Shown: one piece after another, positions 1 to 11,565 of the stretch
Position numbering within the stretch: position 1 is the stretch's first letter
Layout of the letters: each line of letters opens with the position of its first letter
Assembly (NCBI GenBank): GCA_037783545.1
Contig: JBBELK010000024.1
Location: forward strand, 1-64,000
DNA from: Henricia sp. BOLD:AAB3569
Lineage: Eukaryota > Echinodermata > Asteroidea > Spinulosida > Echinasteridae
Reading direction: 5' to 3'
Length of the DNA stretch: 64,000 nt
The notes under the pieces: model-generated
Told to the model about the DNA's origin: nothing
The model's database searches: none
What the model saw: only the letters and a program-made list of their open reading frames with translations
Program-made: the position numbers and the translations under genes

Positions 1-134
1 CCTAAATTGTTTTTTATTGTATAATTAGTGAAGGGTATATAGTCTGAAGTATCATGATTCATGCTGGTGTGCTGTCAATTGACAAGAAAAGTTTGATTTT
101 TGTACCGTACACCGACTTTACTTATCTACCTATC

Positions 135-144
135 AATTGTCTCC

Positions 145-205
<61 letters not shown>

Positions 206-460
206 TGCTGCCCCACCACTTAGGTGGGGGTTTGGTCAAATTTTTCATGTCCCAGGGTGGGGCATTTGACCCTGTGCATTTGTATACAAGACGCGTATGT
301 TTTGCACCCGAGGGTGGGGATTTTTGTCACCTAAATGTTGCCCCAGGGGTGGGGATTTTGTCAGGCAAAAAGTGACAGTCCCCATCTCTTAGCCCAGGGG
401 GTAGGGGAGGGATGGGGGGGGGGGGGGGGGGGAGGGGGAGGGGGTGTGGGAAACAATTCA
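135..460. repeat. poly-C and poly-G tracts around a G-rich repeat
   Basis: A run of 59 C lies at 146-204 and a run of 19 G at 414-432, followed by further G runs to about 450. Between them, words of the type agggtggggattttgtca recur in degenerate form (about 205-400). The two tracts are complementary and could be the arms of one fold-back repeat. Tract lengths in assemblies are unreliable. The proline-rich and glycine-rich reading frames here are only translations of the homopolymers. Confidence 0.75.
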
Positions 461-1408
461 TATCTAGGTACAGTACTCCACATGTTTTTCCTTTCAGTCA
501 CACATCCATTAACTGTGGTCAGTTTCACATAATCTCTCGCTAACTACACCCAGGTTACCAGTGAAATTTTCAGTTTATCAACACCATTCTTTATATGTGA
601 AGCTGTTGTTCCTGTTTTTAAAAGTTTTCCGATCTGTCTTTGAATGTGAGGTGCTCTTTTTAGAGCTCATGATCATCTTTTGTTTCTAGTGCAGCTAGAC
701 AGTTAAAGTCCACGGTGTCATCAGTACTAAGCTCCTATCCCATTTCTTCTTCACTTTCCTCACACAGAACCTTCCAGCAAGATTACCCTTGATATGTCAC
801 TAGAATTTACCCCTCAATAAGGGTACTATAAGCACCATTTGAGGCCTGAGATGTCATGTCATCCCTGATTTTATCTTGTCCGAATTGACTTCACTTTGTC
901 TTCACCATGCACTGCAGTAACCATACGTGACCGCATCAACTTATCAAGGATTTTAAGACCCCTTCCTCTCCTGCCTTCTTTCTTCCTAGCACACCATCTC
1001 CTAATGATGCCCCTTTCTCTGCACCTGTCCCCCTGTGTAAACCTCTCTTGAGGCTTTGTGCACTTGGGAACCGTCACCCCCAACCCCGATTCTCTCCCCC
1101 AGCTCTTTTGCAGATTGGCGAATTTCACTCGCAGATATTTCTGTAATTCGATTTAACATCCAGCCGCTGTGCAGAATGGACAGTGAGGATTTATCGCCTC
1201 CGGATGTTTAATTTTTTTTCTTCTATCCAGTGTAGGATATTTGTGATTGCTGTAATCGTGCATTTCGCTTTTAACGGTGATGACTGTTGTTCATGTTGGC
1301 GAACCTAGCAACTGAACCGGGGCTTTATACAGACAGAATGACTTTTATCTGTGACATTTTCGAATTTGGAGTGAACGTTCTTAGAATAAACATGTGCTAA
1401 TTTTTTTG
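461..1408. other. no gene recognised
   Basis: Unique-looking sequence with a C/T-rich stretch around 950-1110. I see no long coding frame, RNA gene or clear repeat boundary. Confidence 0.5.
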
Positions 1409-1449
1409 GACAAAGTATTATTTTGACAAAGTATTATTTTGACAAAGTA
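1409..1449. repeat. 16-bp tandem repeat, about 2.5 copies
   Basis: The unit gacaaagtattatttt is repeated twice exactly at 1409-1440 and begins a third time to 1449. Confidence 0.8.
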
Positions 1450-1715
1450 CACTGAACAAAATTATAAACGCCCCATGTGACACTTTGAAACTTTTATGGT
1501 TGTGGGTGGAATCACTGCATCACTGAGCAATTGCTCACTGGCAGAGATGGACATAAATGTTGTTTACAAATCAAGACAAATAACCATTTTGTATAATTAT
1601 AAGACAATATCAGCTCATTTAGGGTCGTTCATTTCATGTTACATAAATAATTTACATTGGGCGTTTATATTTTTGCTCAGTGTATTATTTTGACATTATT
1701 TTGAATGTGAATATT

Positions 1716-1986
1716 TGAAGAGTTCATTTGCAAAAAACAGATAAGTGCCATTTAATATTTGTTATGTACTCTCATGTTTTTTTGTTGTACATTTGAGAGA
1801 AAATATCAAGCAAAATGTAAAAGAAAGGTATTAACACTGGTAAAACCAACCAAGTCACTTCTACTAATTAAATGCCTCAGAGCTGCATTTTGCTAGGTAT
1901 TTTCTGAAAGGCACAACAGAAAATCTTGAGGTACATGAGATATCTTGAATGGCACTTATCTGTTTTTTTTTCTCAAATGAACTTCA
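1716..1986. mobile_element. fold-back MITE-like element, 271 bp
   Basis: The left arm (about 1717-1752) contains agttcatttg, then acagataagtgccattta. The right arm (about 1943-1985) carries the same words reverse-complemented with a longer T run. There is no coding capacity. I read this as a non-autonomous DNA element; the superfamily is not assignable by eye. Confidence 0.7.
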
Positions 1987-2039
1987 TTTTTACAGTGATA
2001 CGACACACCTCCCTGCATACTAGGCTATATAACCATTTG

Positions 2040-2220
2040 ACCATCGAGCTGGCCAGTGTTGAATGGCCGGTTCAAATCATATACATGTAGCAGCAAGAAC
2101 CACAACAACTGATGAGGGAAGGTGATTTTAGCTTGTAGTATCAGGAGGTTGTGGGTTCGAGTCCCACCCGAGCACACTGAATTTCGTTCATAGTGTCTCG
2201 AGGAGGAACTTAGTACACTA
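2040..2220 (+). mobile_element. tRNA-derived SINE-like fragment
   Basis: A near-perfect RNA polymerase III B box (ggttcgagtcc, 2154-2164) sits in a tRNA-like context, but the flanks do not fold into a complete tRNA cloverleaf. It is probably a SINE head or a tRNA relic, not a functional tRNA gene. Confidence 0.5.
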
Positions 2221-5200
2221 GTGCATGCTACTCAAGTTAACAATTTTTTTTTTTTTAATATGGGATGAAATTCATTGGATGTATATCTCCGATAAAATAA
2301 AAAAAATTTAAATTCAGAATACTGTTAACATGCCAACAAAATATGTCAACATCAAATTCTGTCTATAAATATATCATTGTTGATATATAAATCTTCCCAG
2401 AAATATGTAAATTGTGTCCTTCCGTGTAATAAATAACCAGAATAGTGTTTAAAAAAATAATAAATATGTAAACACTGGAGCGTACTGGTTTACATAAATA
2501 GACAGGACCCTGAAAAGTCGCCGAAATTGAAATGTGTGTAGTTCAAGCATGGCTGTAGTGAAATGGCATGGCCTGTATAAATAAACATGGGTCTGACTGG
2601 AATGAATCGGCAGACTTAACGATGTGAATTACTGAAAAGGAAATGGGAGGTGTATGTATGCTGCTCTTACAAAAGCAACTGCTTCATCTGTCATGTGACC
2701 CTTTCGGTTAACGGTATGACAGTCTGGCCTGACATTCTAAGGAGTTTTTTTTACTTGTCTTGATTTTGTGAGACACTTGTGTAATGAAATTCGTATAAAT
2801 GTAGCCAGATATGTTAAAACATGATGTATAACCTTGCAGCAATCATGTACTTAATTCCAGCCACCAGTCCTGTGTCTCAGAAATTTGCCTTGTGTTAGTG
2901 TTAAATGCAAGGGTTTGCACAGCGCAATATGTAAAACAAGTTGGCAGTGTGCCAGACAATTGTCTTTCAATTAATTGTTGCAACTGAAGTGAGATTTAAA
3001 AACATGTATTTTTAGTGCATAAACGTGTACTTTGCAATTTAATAGGCAATTATACTTCAATAGGGTAAAACTGAGTGTAGTTTACTAGAGATGCATTGAA
3101 AAATGTTGAATTTTTCTGAATCTGTATTATTATTTTGGGGGGGGGGGGGGGGGGGGTGGGGGGTGGGGTGGGGTGGTAGTATTATTTTTTGAGAACAATG
3201 GCCTAGTGAGATTTTTCACATTAAGTTCAGGCTACGTTTGATTGTTTCAGCTTTGAACACTTCCAAGTCTATTAAAGCTTATAACTCCATTATTTGGTTC
3301 AGCTTTCTTTTTTTTAAATATTTGAATTTCCAAAAATCACACACTGTTTCACCAATTCAGTATTTTTTCAAGAGATACATAATATTGATGTGGCATTGAC
3401 TGTAAGTTGTTCTTTGTACACGAAACCTAAAGCGAAAAATGTATTCTGCTCAAAAAGATAACAATAGTTTCTACCATACTTAACTCATAACTCTGAATAA
3501 CTCAAAATATTAAGCAAATGTCCTTGAGGATTGACTTAACAGTATTTCACTGTATACTCAACAAAAAACAAAATTCCATTTTCCAAAGGGTCTCAGTATT
3601 AATCATCCCAGCGGTTTTGACAAATTGAGCAGAGGAACTCCCACTGATTTAAAGACATTTGGTCATGCCTACTAGAAAAACCTAGTCCACCATCCACACA
3701 CTCACATACTGCTCACTGATTGTAAAAAATTGCCCCATGCTTGCACGATAATTGCTGTTTGACGGGAAATTTAGGGAGTCCAATATTGGCAGCAGCAGGC
3801 CTAAGACATATACTCGTGAAAGGAATGTGGTGCAGGCCTCATGTTGTCATGCCCAGAGATGTTTGGGCTGATGTTGATGCGAGTGATCAATGACTAGACA
3901 TGACACTACGGCTGTATAGCTCAAGTGCTCCATGTCCCCTGAAAAATGCAGCATGCATGTGAAATTGATAGGCATGGGCCGGGATTGGTTTCTCTTTGTC
4001 TAGTTGCAGGTTTTGCTTAGTATTTTATGGGGTTTTATGTGATCTAAAGGTGGCCTGTCCACATTGGACTTATTTGGTAAGTCTCCATGGCGATAGTATA
4101 TGGTACATACAGTTGTAGTCAGAAATTAACATACAACTGTAACAGTCTTTACTAAAGTCGTGATTTTGTGGAATTCCTCACGTGCTTGCAGTACTTAAAA
4201 CATAGCTTGCACACCTTGCAATGGTTCGGGTAGTCCTGTTTACCATTTTGGGTGATGATGCTAACTTCTGACTTCAACTGTAATATTTATCATTCAAAAT
4301 TAAATATGTCGGGAAAAAGTCCAGTAGCTTTGTTTAATATTGAAAATTACAGTAGATTTTACAGTTGTAACTAAATTACTTTTAGTATGAAAGTCTGAAA
4401 TTTAAATTGTGATAAATTGGCTTCTTATTTGATTTCTTGCTCATTCTGCAGAATTCAATGACAGTTAATTACAGATTGGTATTTTGAGAGGACGAAATTT
4501 TCAGTTTTAGAGGTGGGAGGAAAACTCCCCACACAAACATGTTGGGGAACCCACAGGATCAAATTAAGACTGAAATTCCAATCCACATATAGTGGCACAG
4601 ACACAATGACAGACAGAGTTTGTACCTGGGCCACAGAAGTGCAGGCAAAGAAATTACCGCTACATCAAAACTATGTAGTGTTGCTTTTCAGTGGCGAACA
4701 ACCAATTAGTGATTAACCAATCAGTTTTCTTGCTTTCTTTGAATAAAACGAGCACCTGTAACAAGACTTCCTATCTGTGTGGCCCATCTTATTCTCGCTC
4801 AATCATGCATCCTCCCTGGCTGTCTAAAAAAACAGCATCCATCCACTCTTATTACTCTCGGCTGGGGCAAAATGACAAAGATATTGATACCTACGGTGAA
4901 GATAGGGAGGAGGCAGAAGGCTTAAAAGCTGAAATTAATGAGGTCGTTTAAGGTCAGATAAATGTGCAGGTGCAACTGGATAGGGAGCTCAATAAAAAGC
5001 TGTTGGACTGACGGAATGATCCATTAGGTAATATGGGGGATGTGGCAGTGAGGGATGGGATGGGACAGATTTTAGGGTTATAATATTACTGACAGGATAT
5101 TGGATGTGTAGAAGACATGTTAGGCTATTTGATGAATACTGTCCGAAGTCAAAACTGAGGCATGTTGTTCAAGTCAACTTAGCCAACAAACAAACATGTT

Positions 5201-5254
5201 ACGGGCTTAACGCTGACTACATTGTGAGGCAGTAGATGTTTGTTCGGATTACCT
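2221..5254. other. no gene recognised
   Basis: About 3 kb of AT-rich sequence. Apart from the G-rich tract annotated inside it, I see only scattered A/T runs and short frames without family features. Confidence 0.5.
3137..3176 (+). repeat. G-rich tract with G-quadruplex potential
   Basis: Eighteen or more G in a row are followed by repeated ggggt units. The many G4 runs with one-base spacers would allow a G-quadruplex on the + strand. It is a simple-sequence tract. Confidence 0.75.
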
Positions 5255-5797
5255 TGATCAAGTCGGGCATGTTGGTCGAGTCAGGTCGGGCATGTTGGTC
5301 AAGTCAAGTCGGGCATGTTGGTCATAAAGTCAAGTCGGGCATGCTGGTCATAAAGTCAAGTCGGGCATGTTGGTCAAGTCAGGTCAGGCATGTTAGTCAG
5401 GTCATGTCGGTCATGTTGGTCAAGTCAAGTCAGGCATGTTGGTCAAGTCAAGTCAGGCATGTTGGTCAAGTCAAAGTCATGTCGGGCATGTTGGTCAAGT
5501 CAGGTCAGGCACGTACGTTAGTCAGGTCATGTCGGTCATGTTGGTAAAGTCAAGTCGGGCATGTTGTTCAAGTCAAGTCAGGCACGTTGGTCAAGTCTAG
5601 TCGGGCATGTTGCTTAAGTCAAGTCGGGCATGTTGCTCAAGTCAAGTTTGGCATAATTATGTTGGTCATGTCGGGCATGTTGGTCAAGTCAAGTCAGGCA
5701 TGTTGGTCAAGTCAAGTCGGGCATGTTGCTTAAGTCAAGTCGGGCATGTTGGTCAATTCAAGTCTAGTCGGGCTTGTTGGTCAATACAAGTCAGGTA
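5255..5797 (+). repeat. minisatellite, unit of about 24 bp
   Basis: Roughly 22 head-to-tail variants of gggcatgttggtcaagtcaa are present. Units vary in length (about 19 to 33 bp) and in gggcatg versus aggcatg. The open frames across it are produced by the repeat and are not genes. Confidence 0.9.
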
Positions 5798-6379
5798 AGG
5801 GCACTATTGCAAAATGAGTTTTAAATGAGAACTAAACAGAGGTCAGTATCTTTTGATTCAAAATACCCCCAACATTTTCCTGCCAATTGACAGCAAACCC
5901 AACTTTCCTAACAAAACAACAAGGGATTGCATGTGACCTCTTGGTAAATGGAAACAATGCCATAAATATGTCCACAGGTTCCCCCTCACACTAATAAATA
6001 ACCTATCATCTGGGGCCCCACAGGAGTTCATGGCAACCATGCCAAAGCCAAGGCCTATATTAAGCTTTAGGGCCTGCGTAGTCTCAGTCAGCACCTTCGC
6101 TCATTGTAGCTGGCATCTTGAGACCAGTATTTATAAAACCTTGCAATGATTTTAGACAGCTTAGGGTAGAAACCTCCTCCCTGTGTCTCCCTACCACTCC
6201 CCACCCTCTGGCCCCAGTGATGGACAGCATGGTTTTGAAAGCAGACAGAGTTCAAGGCAAGAATTTAGTGGTCAGTATCATGGGTCATGCTATAATTTCA
6301 CCCCTAGGCGGCTAGACCATGGCTAGACCTAACCACAAGTCTGCCACTCCTTTTTATGCGGGGCAGTGGAGATATTTGG
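5798..6379. other. no gene recognised
   Basis: Unique-looking sequence between the minisatellite and the repeat cluster at 6.4-7.1 kb. No coding or RNA signal was seen. Confidence 0.4.
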
Positions 6380-6506
6380 TATGGAGCCTAATCACCATTG
6401 AAATGAAACAACCAAACATGGGAGAGAAATTGAATCCTGATGAGGACCATATGATTTTTCTCTCATCCCATGTTTAGTTGTTTCATTTCAGTTTTGATCA
6501 GGCACC
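6380..6506. mobile_element. head-to-head pair of SINE-type fragments
   Basis: The left arm 6380-6426 (atcaccattgaaatgaaaca, then accaaacatggg) is matched in reverse complement at about 6459-6506 (tctcatcccatgttt, then gttgtttcatttca). The words gaatcctgatgaggacc and catcccatgttt recur in other SINE-like fragments near 6.78 kb and 43.3 kb. Confidence 0.6.
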
Positions 6507-6530
6507 AGACCAGATTTGTTACTTTGCTCA

Positions 6531-6646
6531 GGCTGGATCCGAATTAGTGGCTTAAATGCTGTTGCTATGGGCGGACAATGAAAGTCCTCAGAAACAGCAT
6601 AGCAACAGCCGCAGCCAAAGCCAAAGCCACTAATTCGGATCCAGCC
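6531..6646. mobile_element. 116-bp fold-back element with perfect 23-bp inverted ends
   Basis: The ends 6531-6553 and 6624-6646 are perfect inverted repeats beginning ggctggatccgaattagtgg. A second inverted pair (gctgttgctatg and catagcaacagc) lies inside. It has no coding capacity. Confidence 0.8.
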
Positions 6647-6654
6647 TAAGTTGC

Positions 6655-6840
6655 GCATCCATGCAACATCGAGAGAAAAGCTGGGTTCTTATAGGGAAAA
6701 TCTGAGGGAGTCTAACGCTGTGCTTCATGGCTCAGATTTTAAAGCATCTGCCCAGAGTGTCAGATGTCTCAAGTTTGAATCCCAATGAGGATCCATTGAT
6801 TTTGCTCTTATCCCATGTTTGGTTGAACATTCTGCAGTAC
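6655..6840 (+). mobile_element. tRNA-derived SINE-like copy
   Basis: A B-box-like caagtttgaatccca is followed by the family words aatgaggatcc and ttatcccatgtttggttg. The part around 6660-6715 (gcaacatcgagagaaaa, then tatagggaaaatctgaggga) is found again on the opposite strand at about 11345-11390. Confidence 0.55.
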
Positions 6841-6942
6841 CGAAGGGTGTGGATTTGAGCGCCACTAGGGCAGTGGCTAGAAAACTCTCTCAGTTCATGG
6901 AGGACTGGATTAAGGTCCAAGCTGTCCTCTACATGCACACTG

Positions 6943-7103
6943 ATCTGTGTACACAGGGGTTTATGGGGTACTTGCATTGTTGTCCTATTTTCCCTTTTCT
7001 TTAGAATTCCTCTGTGGGGTACCACTGTTCCTTTTGAATTTCTTTATGGGGTACCATTGTTCCATTGTGTTTGGTACCCCACAAGTGTGTCCGTGTTAGA
7101 CCA
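6943..7103 (+). repeat. 161-bp repeat, near-identical copy at 62934-63094
   Basis: This block matches 62934-63094 over 161 bp with two substitutions and no gaps. Internally it has three ggggtac words and ends with their reverse complement (tgtggggtacc and ggtaccccaca), so part of it can fold. Outside the block the two loci differ. The nature of the mobile unit is unknown. Confidence 0.85.
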
Positions 7104-9211
7104 CTCCTCCCCACCATTTATTTTGGTGAGGCCCTCGAGAACTGATGTGCATAGGTCACCATTTTCAAATGTCAAGGTGTGGCTATACACAAATGCCATT
7201 AGATACTTGTGTGCTTTTGGTGTGGGTATTTATCCATACACCCAGCAAGATATGTGACAGAGCATGGAGAAGGAAACAAGATTTTCTTCCTCTATGGACG
7301 GAGGGACTCCCCCTACAGCCCTATATACCTCAACATACTCTAGGCCTCTTCCTTTTGTTCCATAGTGGTCTTATACTGTCTGTGTTCTGCTGTACAGTGT
7401 TGCCCATATTGTTCATAAGAATTTTAAATTAAATGTCCACCTCCCTGTAGAATAAATTTAATTGTTACATGTGCTTTATCAGAAAGCAAGAAGATAAATA
7501 AGAAATAACTGCCGATGTTTTTTCAGCCTTTTATTGCCGAAGGCATCCCCCTGCCGTTGCTATGGAAAAAACCTGTAAAATGTAGCTGTAAATGTGATAA
7601 TGGCCCACAGCAAATCAATACTGCATGCAGTACCTACTGACCCAGAAGTAAAATAAGAAGAAAAGAAAATCAGAGAGAAAAGGCATCTTACATGTCGCAA
7701 AAGGATGTTTAGGATGCTCGGGCAAAATGCAACCAAGTGTGGCTTAATTGACATTTATAGGAAGGGCCTAATGGGCAGTAAACTACTCTTTCAAGCTGCA
7801 CGACACGATTAATGTTGAACGTGACACAACCGGGCTAAAAATTTTCACGTTCAACCAGAATCATGTCTGTTTTGTACGACTGTGCGTGCCTTGTTGCAAA
7901 AAACAAATGGTGAAGTTCAAGTTTTTAAGAGCAAATCTCAATTTGAGATTCAAGTCTTTAAGAGCAAGTCTCAATTCAAGTCTTAAGTCTTTTAGGAGCA
8001 AGTCCCAATTAAAATCTTAAATTTTTAAGAGCAAGTAAAAGTGATTTCTTATGATTAATACCATAACTGCAAACAAAAGTAGCTTGATCAAAGGTTATTG
8101 CCTAAATGATAAATATTTATGAAATTAAAAGAAATCAGGTAATCTCCAAGTTTCTACAATGCTATTCAAGTTTCAAGTTTGGCAGTGAATATCGAGGTCC
8201 CGTAAAAACAATAATCAAAAAAAATTTCGCTTGTAAATTTTATGTTCAAGTCTTGGATCATTCCAAGATCAAGTCTCGGTCAAGTTTTATGTCATATCAA
8301 TGAAGTTAGAGTTAAGTTTCAAACTCCAAAATAATATGACTCATGTGTGACTTGAGTCAGTAACTCAAGGCCAGAATGTTTCTTATCTCAACTCCCCCAA
8401 CCCTTCATTCCCCGCCCCCTTTTTCCTCTCTTATTGCTGTAATTGTATGGATTATCATGTTTACCATGTTTTAGGCTTGACTGAGCCAGGACAAATGTTG
8501 CCGGAATTTTCCTCAGTAAATTTTTCCTTTGCCCTTTGCCACAAGATGTGACAGGCGCCCTTGTCCTTAAGTCGAGGCATAAAAATACAATCTATAGGAA
8601 CAATCTTGTAATCCTTTCCCTCCAAAAATATGAAAGACAATTACTTCTAGTCTAGTGGACATGATGGACGTGCGTTTATGGGCGCTTAATCCCAGGCAGT
8701 TAGTCAGATTGGACTGGCTGCACCTGGTACATAGGGGGGAAAAATCCAATCACACCAAACCGTGCCTGCCTTGTTTAATCCGATGTTGAAGGGACTGGTT
8801 GTTCTTTTGACTAAAATGAAAATGCTTTGTCTGAGAGTAATTTTCAAGAAGTGCATCAAATTGTGAAGAATTTTGTCACATTTTTCTTCGCTACTTGTTA
8901 TCCTACATTTTTATGATGTATTTGTTTACAAAAAATCATTATCATCTCGGGTGTAGTCATTGAAACATCATCTGGCACCTTTACAGCAAAAAGGAATCTT
9001 TAATTTGTTCCATGATTGTTGCAAGAATAAAAACACCAGTTACTGGTGCATGATTACTTCACTGACCAAAATCGTTTCTTTGAGAAGATTTTTTTAAAAA
9101 GCAGATATGTGAGATGCACCAATTTGTGAAGAAATTTATCATTTCCTTAACTGCATGTCATCGCATATTTTGTTAAAAATTTCATTTCTGAATATAGGCG
9201 CCATATTGTTT
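7104..9211. other. no gene recognised
   Basis: Unique-looking AT-rich DNA apart from the caagtc-rich block annotated separately. No coding feature is supported. Confidence 0.45.
7912..8375 (+). repeat. degenerate caagtc-rich repeat
   Basis: Variants of agagcaagtctcaa and tcaagtct recur irregularly, ending with gtgacttgagtcag. The same vocabulary appears at about 12345-12460 and 32185-32330, so it is an old dispersed repeat family. Confidence 0.6.
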
Positions 9212-9400
9212 TTGTTCAGTTGTACATCCATGCAATGCCAAGAGAAAGTTTGGGTCAGCTGGTGGAATATCTTCCCAGTGTGTAAGATCATAGAGGTCTT
9301 GGGTTCGAAATTCATAATAATAATAATAGCAAGTTCTTATATAGCGCATTTCAGATCCACTGGATCTCTCAATGCGCTTAACAGTCAAAATTAATGCAAA
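9212..9400 (+). mobile_element. SINE-like fragment with microsatellite tail
   Basis: A B-box-like tcttgggttcgaaa is followed by (ata)n. Then comes tatagcgcatttcagatcc, a short palindromic spacer and tctcaatgcgctta, an arrangement I recall as a common SINE or short-repeat tail in marine invertebrates. Confidence 0.55.
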
Positions 9401-10070
9401 AGAAAATATAATGGTAAAAAAAAATAGCTGTGTGTCAGTTGGTTGATACGGTATTAGTGCTGTAATATAGTCCACAACACAAGGAATTTCCCCTCACCAA
9501 TTGTTATTTCTGAATCTTACAACAAAATCATGTCAACATTTGCTTAAACTGAACTTTCTATGTACTGACCCTATACACACTGTCTGGTTCTCACATAGAA
9601 ATGCACACATGTAAATAACGTGTGATCATAATATCATCATGAAATTCTTTACTCAACATCACACATTATTTGCAGGTATCCTATTGCCTAAAACATTCCA
9701 TGCAAAACAATTATTTGACAAGGTTTCAGAAGCCAGCCAGGAAATCTGTCCCATGTCATTAACATTTGGAGTAATGCAGACTGCACTGATTATTGACACA
9801 AGATTAGGAAAATCCTCTGCAGTGGCCTTTAAATGGTTTCACCTTGAAACACTCCAGAAACTCAGACAAAAAGCACTTTTTTGAGAGGTGGGAATTACAC
9901 TTAAGAGGTCAGTGTCGGGTCACTTGCCCAAGGGGGACAGTTAGCCCTGTCTTGGTCTCAATGGAGGATTTTAGGAGGTGTTTAGCTAGGTGGTGAGAAA
10001 GTATGACAACAACCATACTTTGGCATCCATTATCCACTAACTACAGTGCCACAGGGAACTTATGGTATTT
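9401..10070. other. no gene recognised
   Basis: No coding, RNA or repeat structure was seen beyond ordinary AT-rich sequence. Confidence 0.4.
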
Positions 10071-10411
10071 AGGGCGTTCAAGGGGAATCGGTTGGAGAAG
10101 TGGTACTTCAATTCCTTGCCTAATTTTACCTCTGTGGCCCGTATGGTTCGAATCCTGTCCGGGTCAGTATGTGGATTGGGTCCTCAGTCCCTGCTTGATT
10201 ACACGGGTTTCCCCCTGTAGTAATGAATTATGTAGGGGTTTGTCTATAAAAGTATAAGCTTCCACCTCTAAAACTGAGCATTTCTTCATCATATCTTCTC
10301 TTCACAGGTTTCTTCAGGCTTACGAGTTACAGTGCCTCAAGCACTTTAAGGAATCCTTGATTTCAATACCAAAAAGGAGTAATAATTAAAAATTAATTAA
10401 TTAATTAATTA
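10071..10411 (+). mobile_element. tRNA-derived SINE, nearly full length
   Basis: The order is a tRNA-like head, a B box (tggttcgaatcctgtcc), a body with gtatgtggattgggtcctc and cacgggtttccccc, and a tail with gcactttaaggaatccttga ending in (aatt)n. Fragments sharing the head or body occur at 55.3 kb and, on the - strand, 56.6 kb. The same tail occurs at 31.75-31.83 kb. Confidence 0.7.
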
Positions 10412-11311
10412 GTTCAACTGACAGCATTCCATAAAGGGTTATGAAAGTGATAATTATTGTTCTTTTCCCCAATTTCTCCTTTTTTTAGCCATTAAACCTA
10501 TTCATAATCTGGTGCAAAGCTTTTTCCTGACATGGTCCCTTTGATGAACCATTGGTGCTCAGTCATCCATGAAGGTATTCTGGATTTTTTGATATTGTAA
10601 GAAACATTGATGTAACAGATAGTATGGAGTGTCATTTCCCAAAATCCCCGGTAAATATCGAGAAATTAGCATTCTCTGCATGTGTTTGTTCTTGTTTAGG
10701 ATACCCCAGTTTTCATTATATAATTTGGTATTTTTGCTTTTTAATGTTTGTACATGTACATCCATGTACACAGGCGCAGACTTTTTTTCTCAAGAATCAA
10801 GAATCTACTGTTCAGTTCAGGTCATCCCAGGTCAAATTGCTGGTCACAAGGTTGCACCCTTGAACCCATTTGCAGGGTGGAGAATGATAACAGAAAAGGG
10901 AAGTTTTGCATAAGCAAAGAATAAATCCTGGTTTTGTGTGTTCTTATTTTGATAGTAGACTCAAGGGATTTTGTGGTTTTTGTCTGAGGGGAAAGCTGGA
11001 CAAGCAGCCACAGAAGTGGTGAAATACGACTTGAAGGTTGCCAAGTGGAGAGATTGTAAAGTAATTCTTGTTTCAAAATACTGTCATGTACTTGGCATTG
11101 ACCAAATTTACATTAAAAAGGGTGCATTTTTTATGACATCAGCAGTTACTCAGTCTGGCTACATTTTGTACTGGGGAGGGGTGAGGGATACAATGGTTCT
11201 TTGAAATGCCACACTGGGTGAAATGTCTTCACTGAAAAGAAAATTACAGAAACAAATCCTTTCCACTCCATTTTGGTGTTCTCACATACTCATAAGGAAC
11301 ACAACATAATG
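10412..11311. other. no gene recognised
   Basis: Short overlapping frames occur on both strands, none with a recognisable domain or splice context. Confidence 0.4.
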
Positions 11312-11565
11312 GTATGGTGCCTGATCACCATTGAAATGAATTACTCCCTCAGGTTTTCCCTATAGACCCAATTCTTCTCTCGATGTTGCATATATACTCA
11401 TAAGGCAAATTTATGGAGCTGTTAAGTGCAGAAATTTGCTTGGCACAATTTAGTTGTTTTGTAAAAATGGGTTACCATCCAAAATTGTATGTGATCTGTA
11501 GGCCTACATGTATTATGATTGACTGGTATTCTGCTACTGTTGCTGAGAACGCAAGTTTACATACA
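11312..11565 (-). mobile_element. SINE fragment and degenerate fold-back repeat
   Basis: 11312-11390 carries the atcaccattgaaatgaa word and the reverse complement of the sequence at 6660-6715. 11410-11565 (gagctgttaagtgcagaa, gcttggcaca, gactggtattctgctac) resembles, from memory, a decayed copy of an abundant echinoderm fold-back repeat. Boundaries are uncertain. Confidence 0.45.

Noticed and set aside
54..375. Proline-rich frames
   Set aside because: They are translations of the C homopolymer and disappear outside it.
2101..2180. tRNA gene
   Set aside because: Only a B box is convincing. Stems do not pair and the context is SINE-like. The same applies to 10130, 31500, 39470, 43390 and 56640.
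5255..5797. CRISPR-like array
   Set aside because: Repeats are contiguous and variable with no unique spacers, and the sequence is clearly eukaryotic.
5236..5798. Frames of 103 and 63 aa across the minisatellite
   Set aside because: Generated by the repeat unit, with no non-repetitive coding part.
9182..9475. 97-aa minus-strand frame
   Set aside because: Overlaps a SINE fragment and its (ata)n tail.
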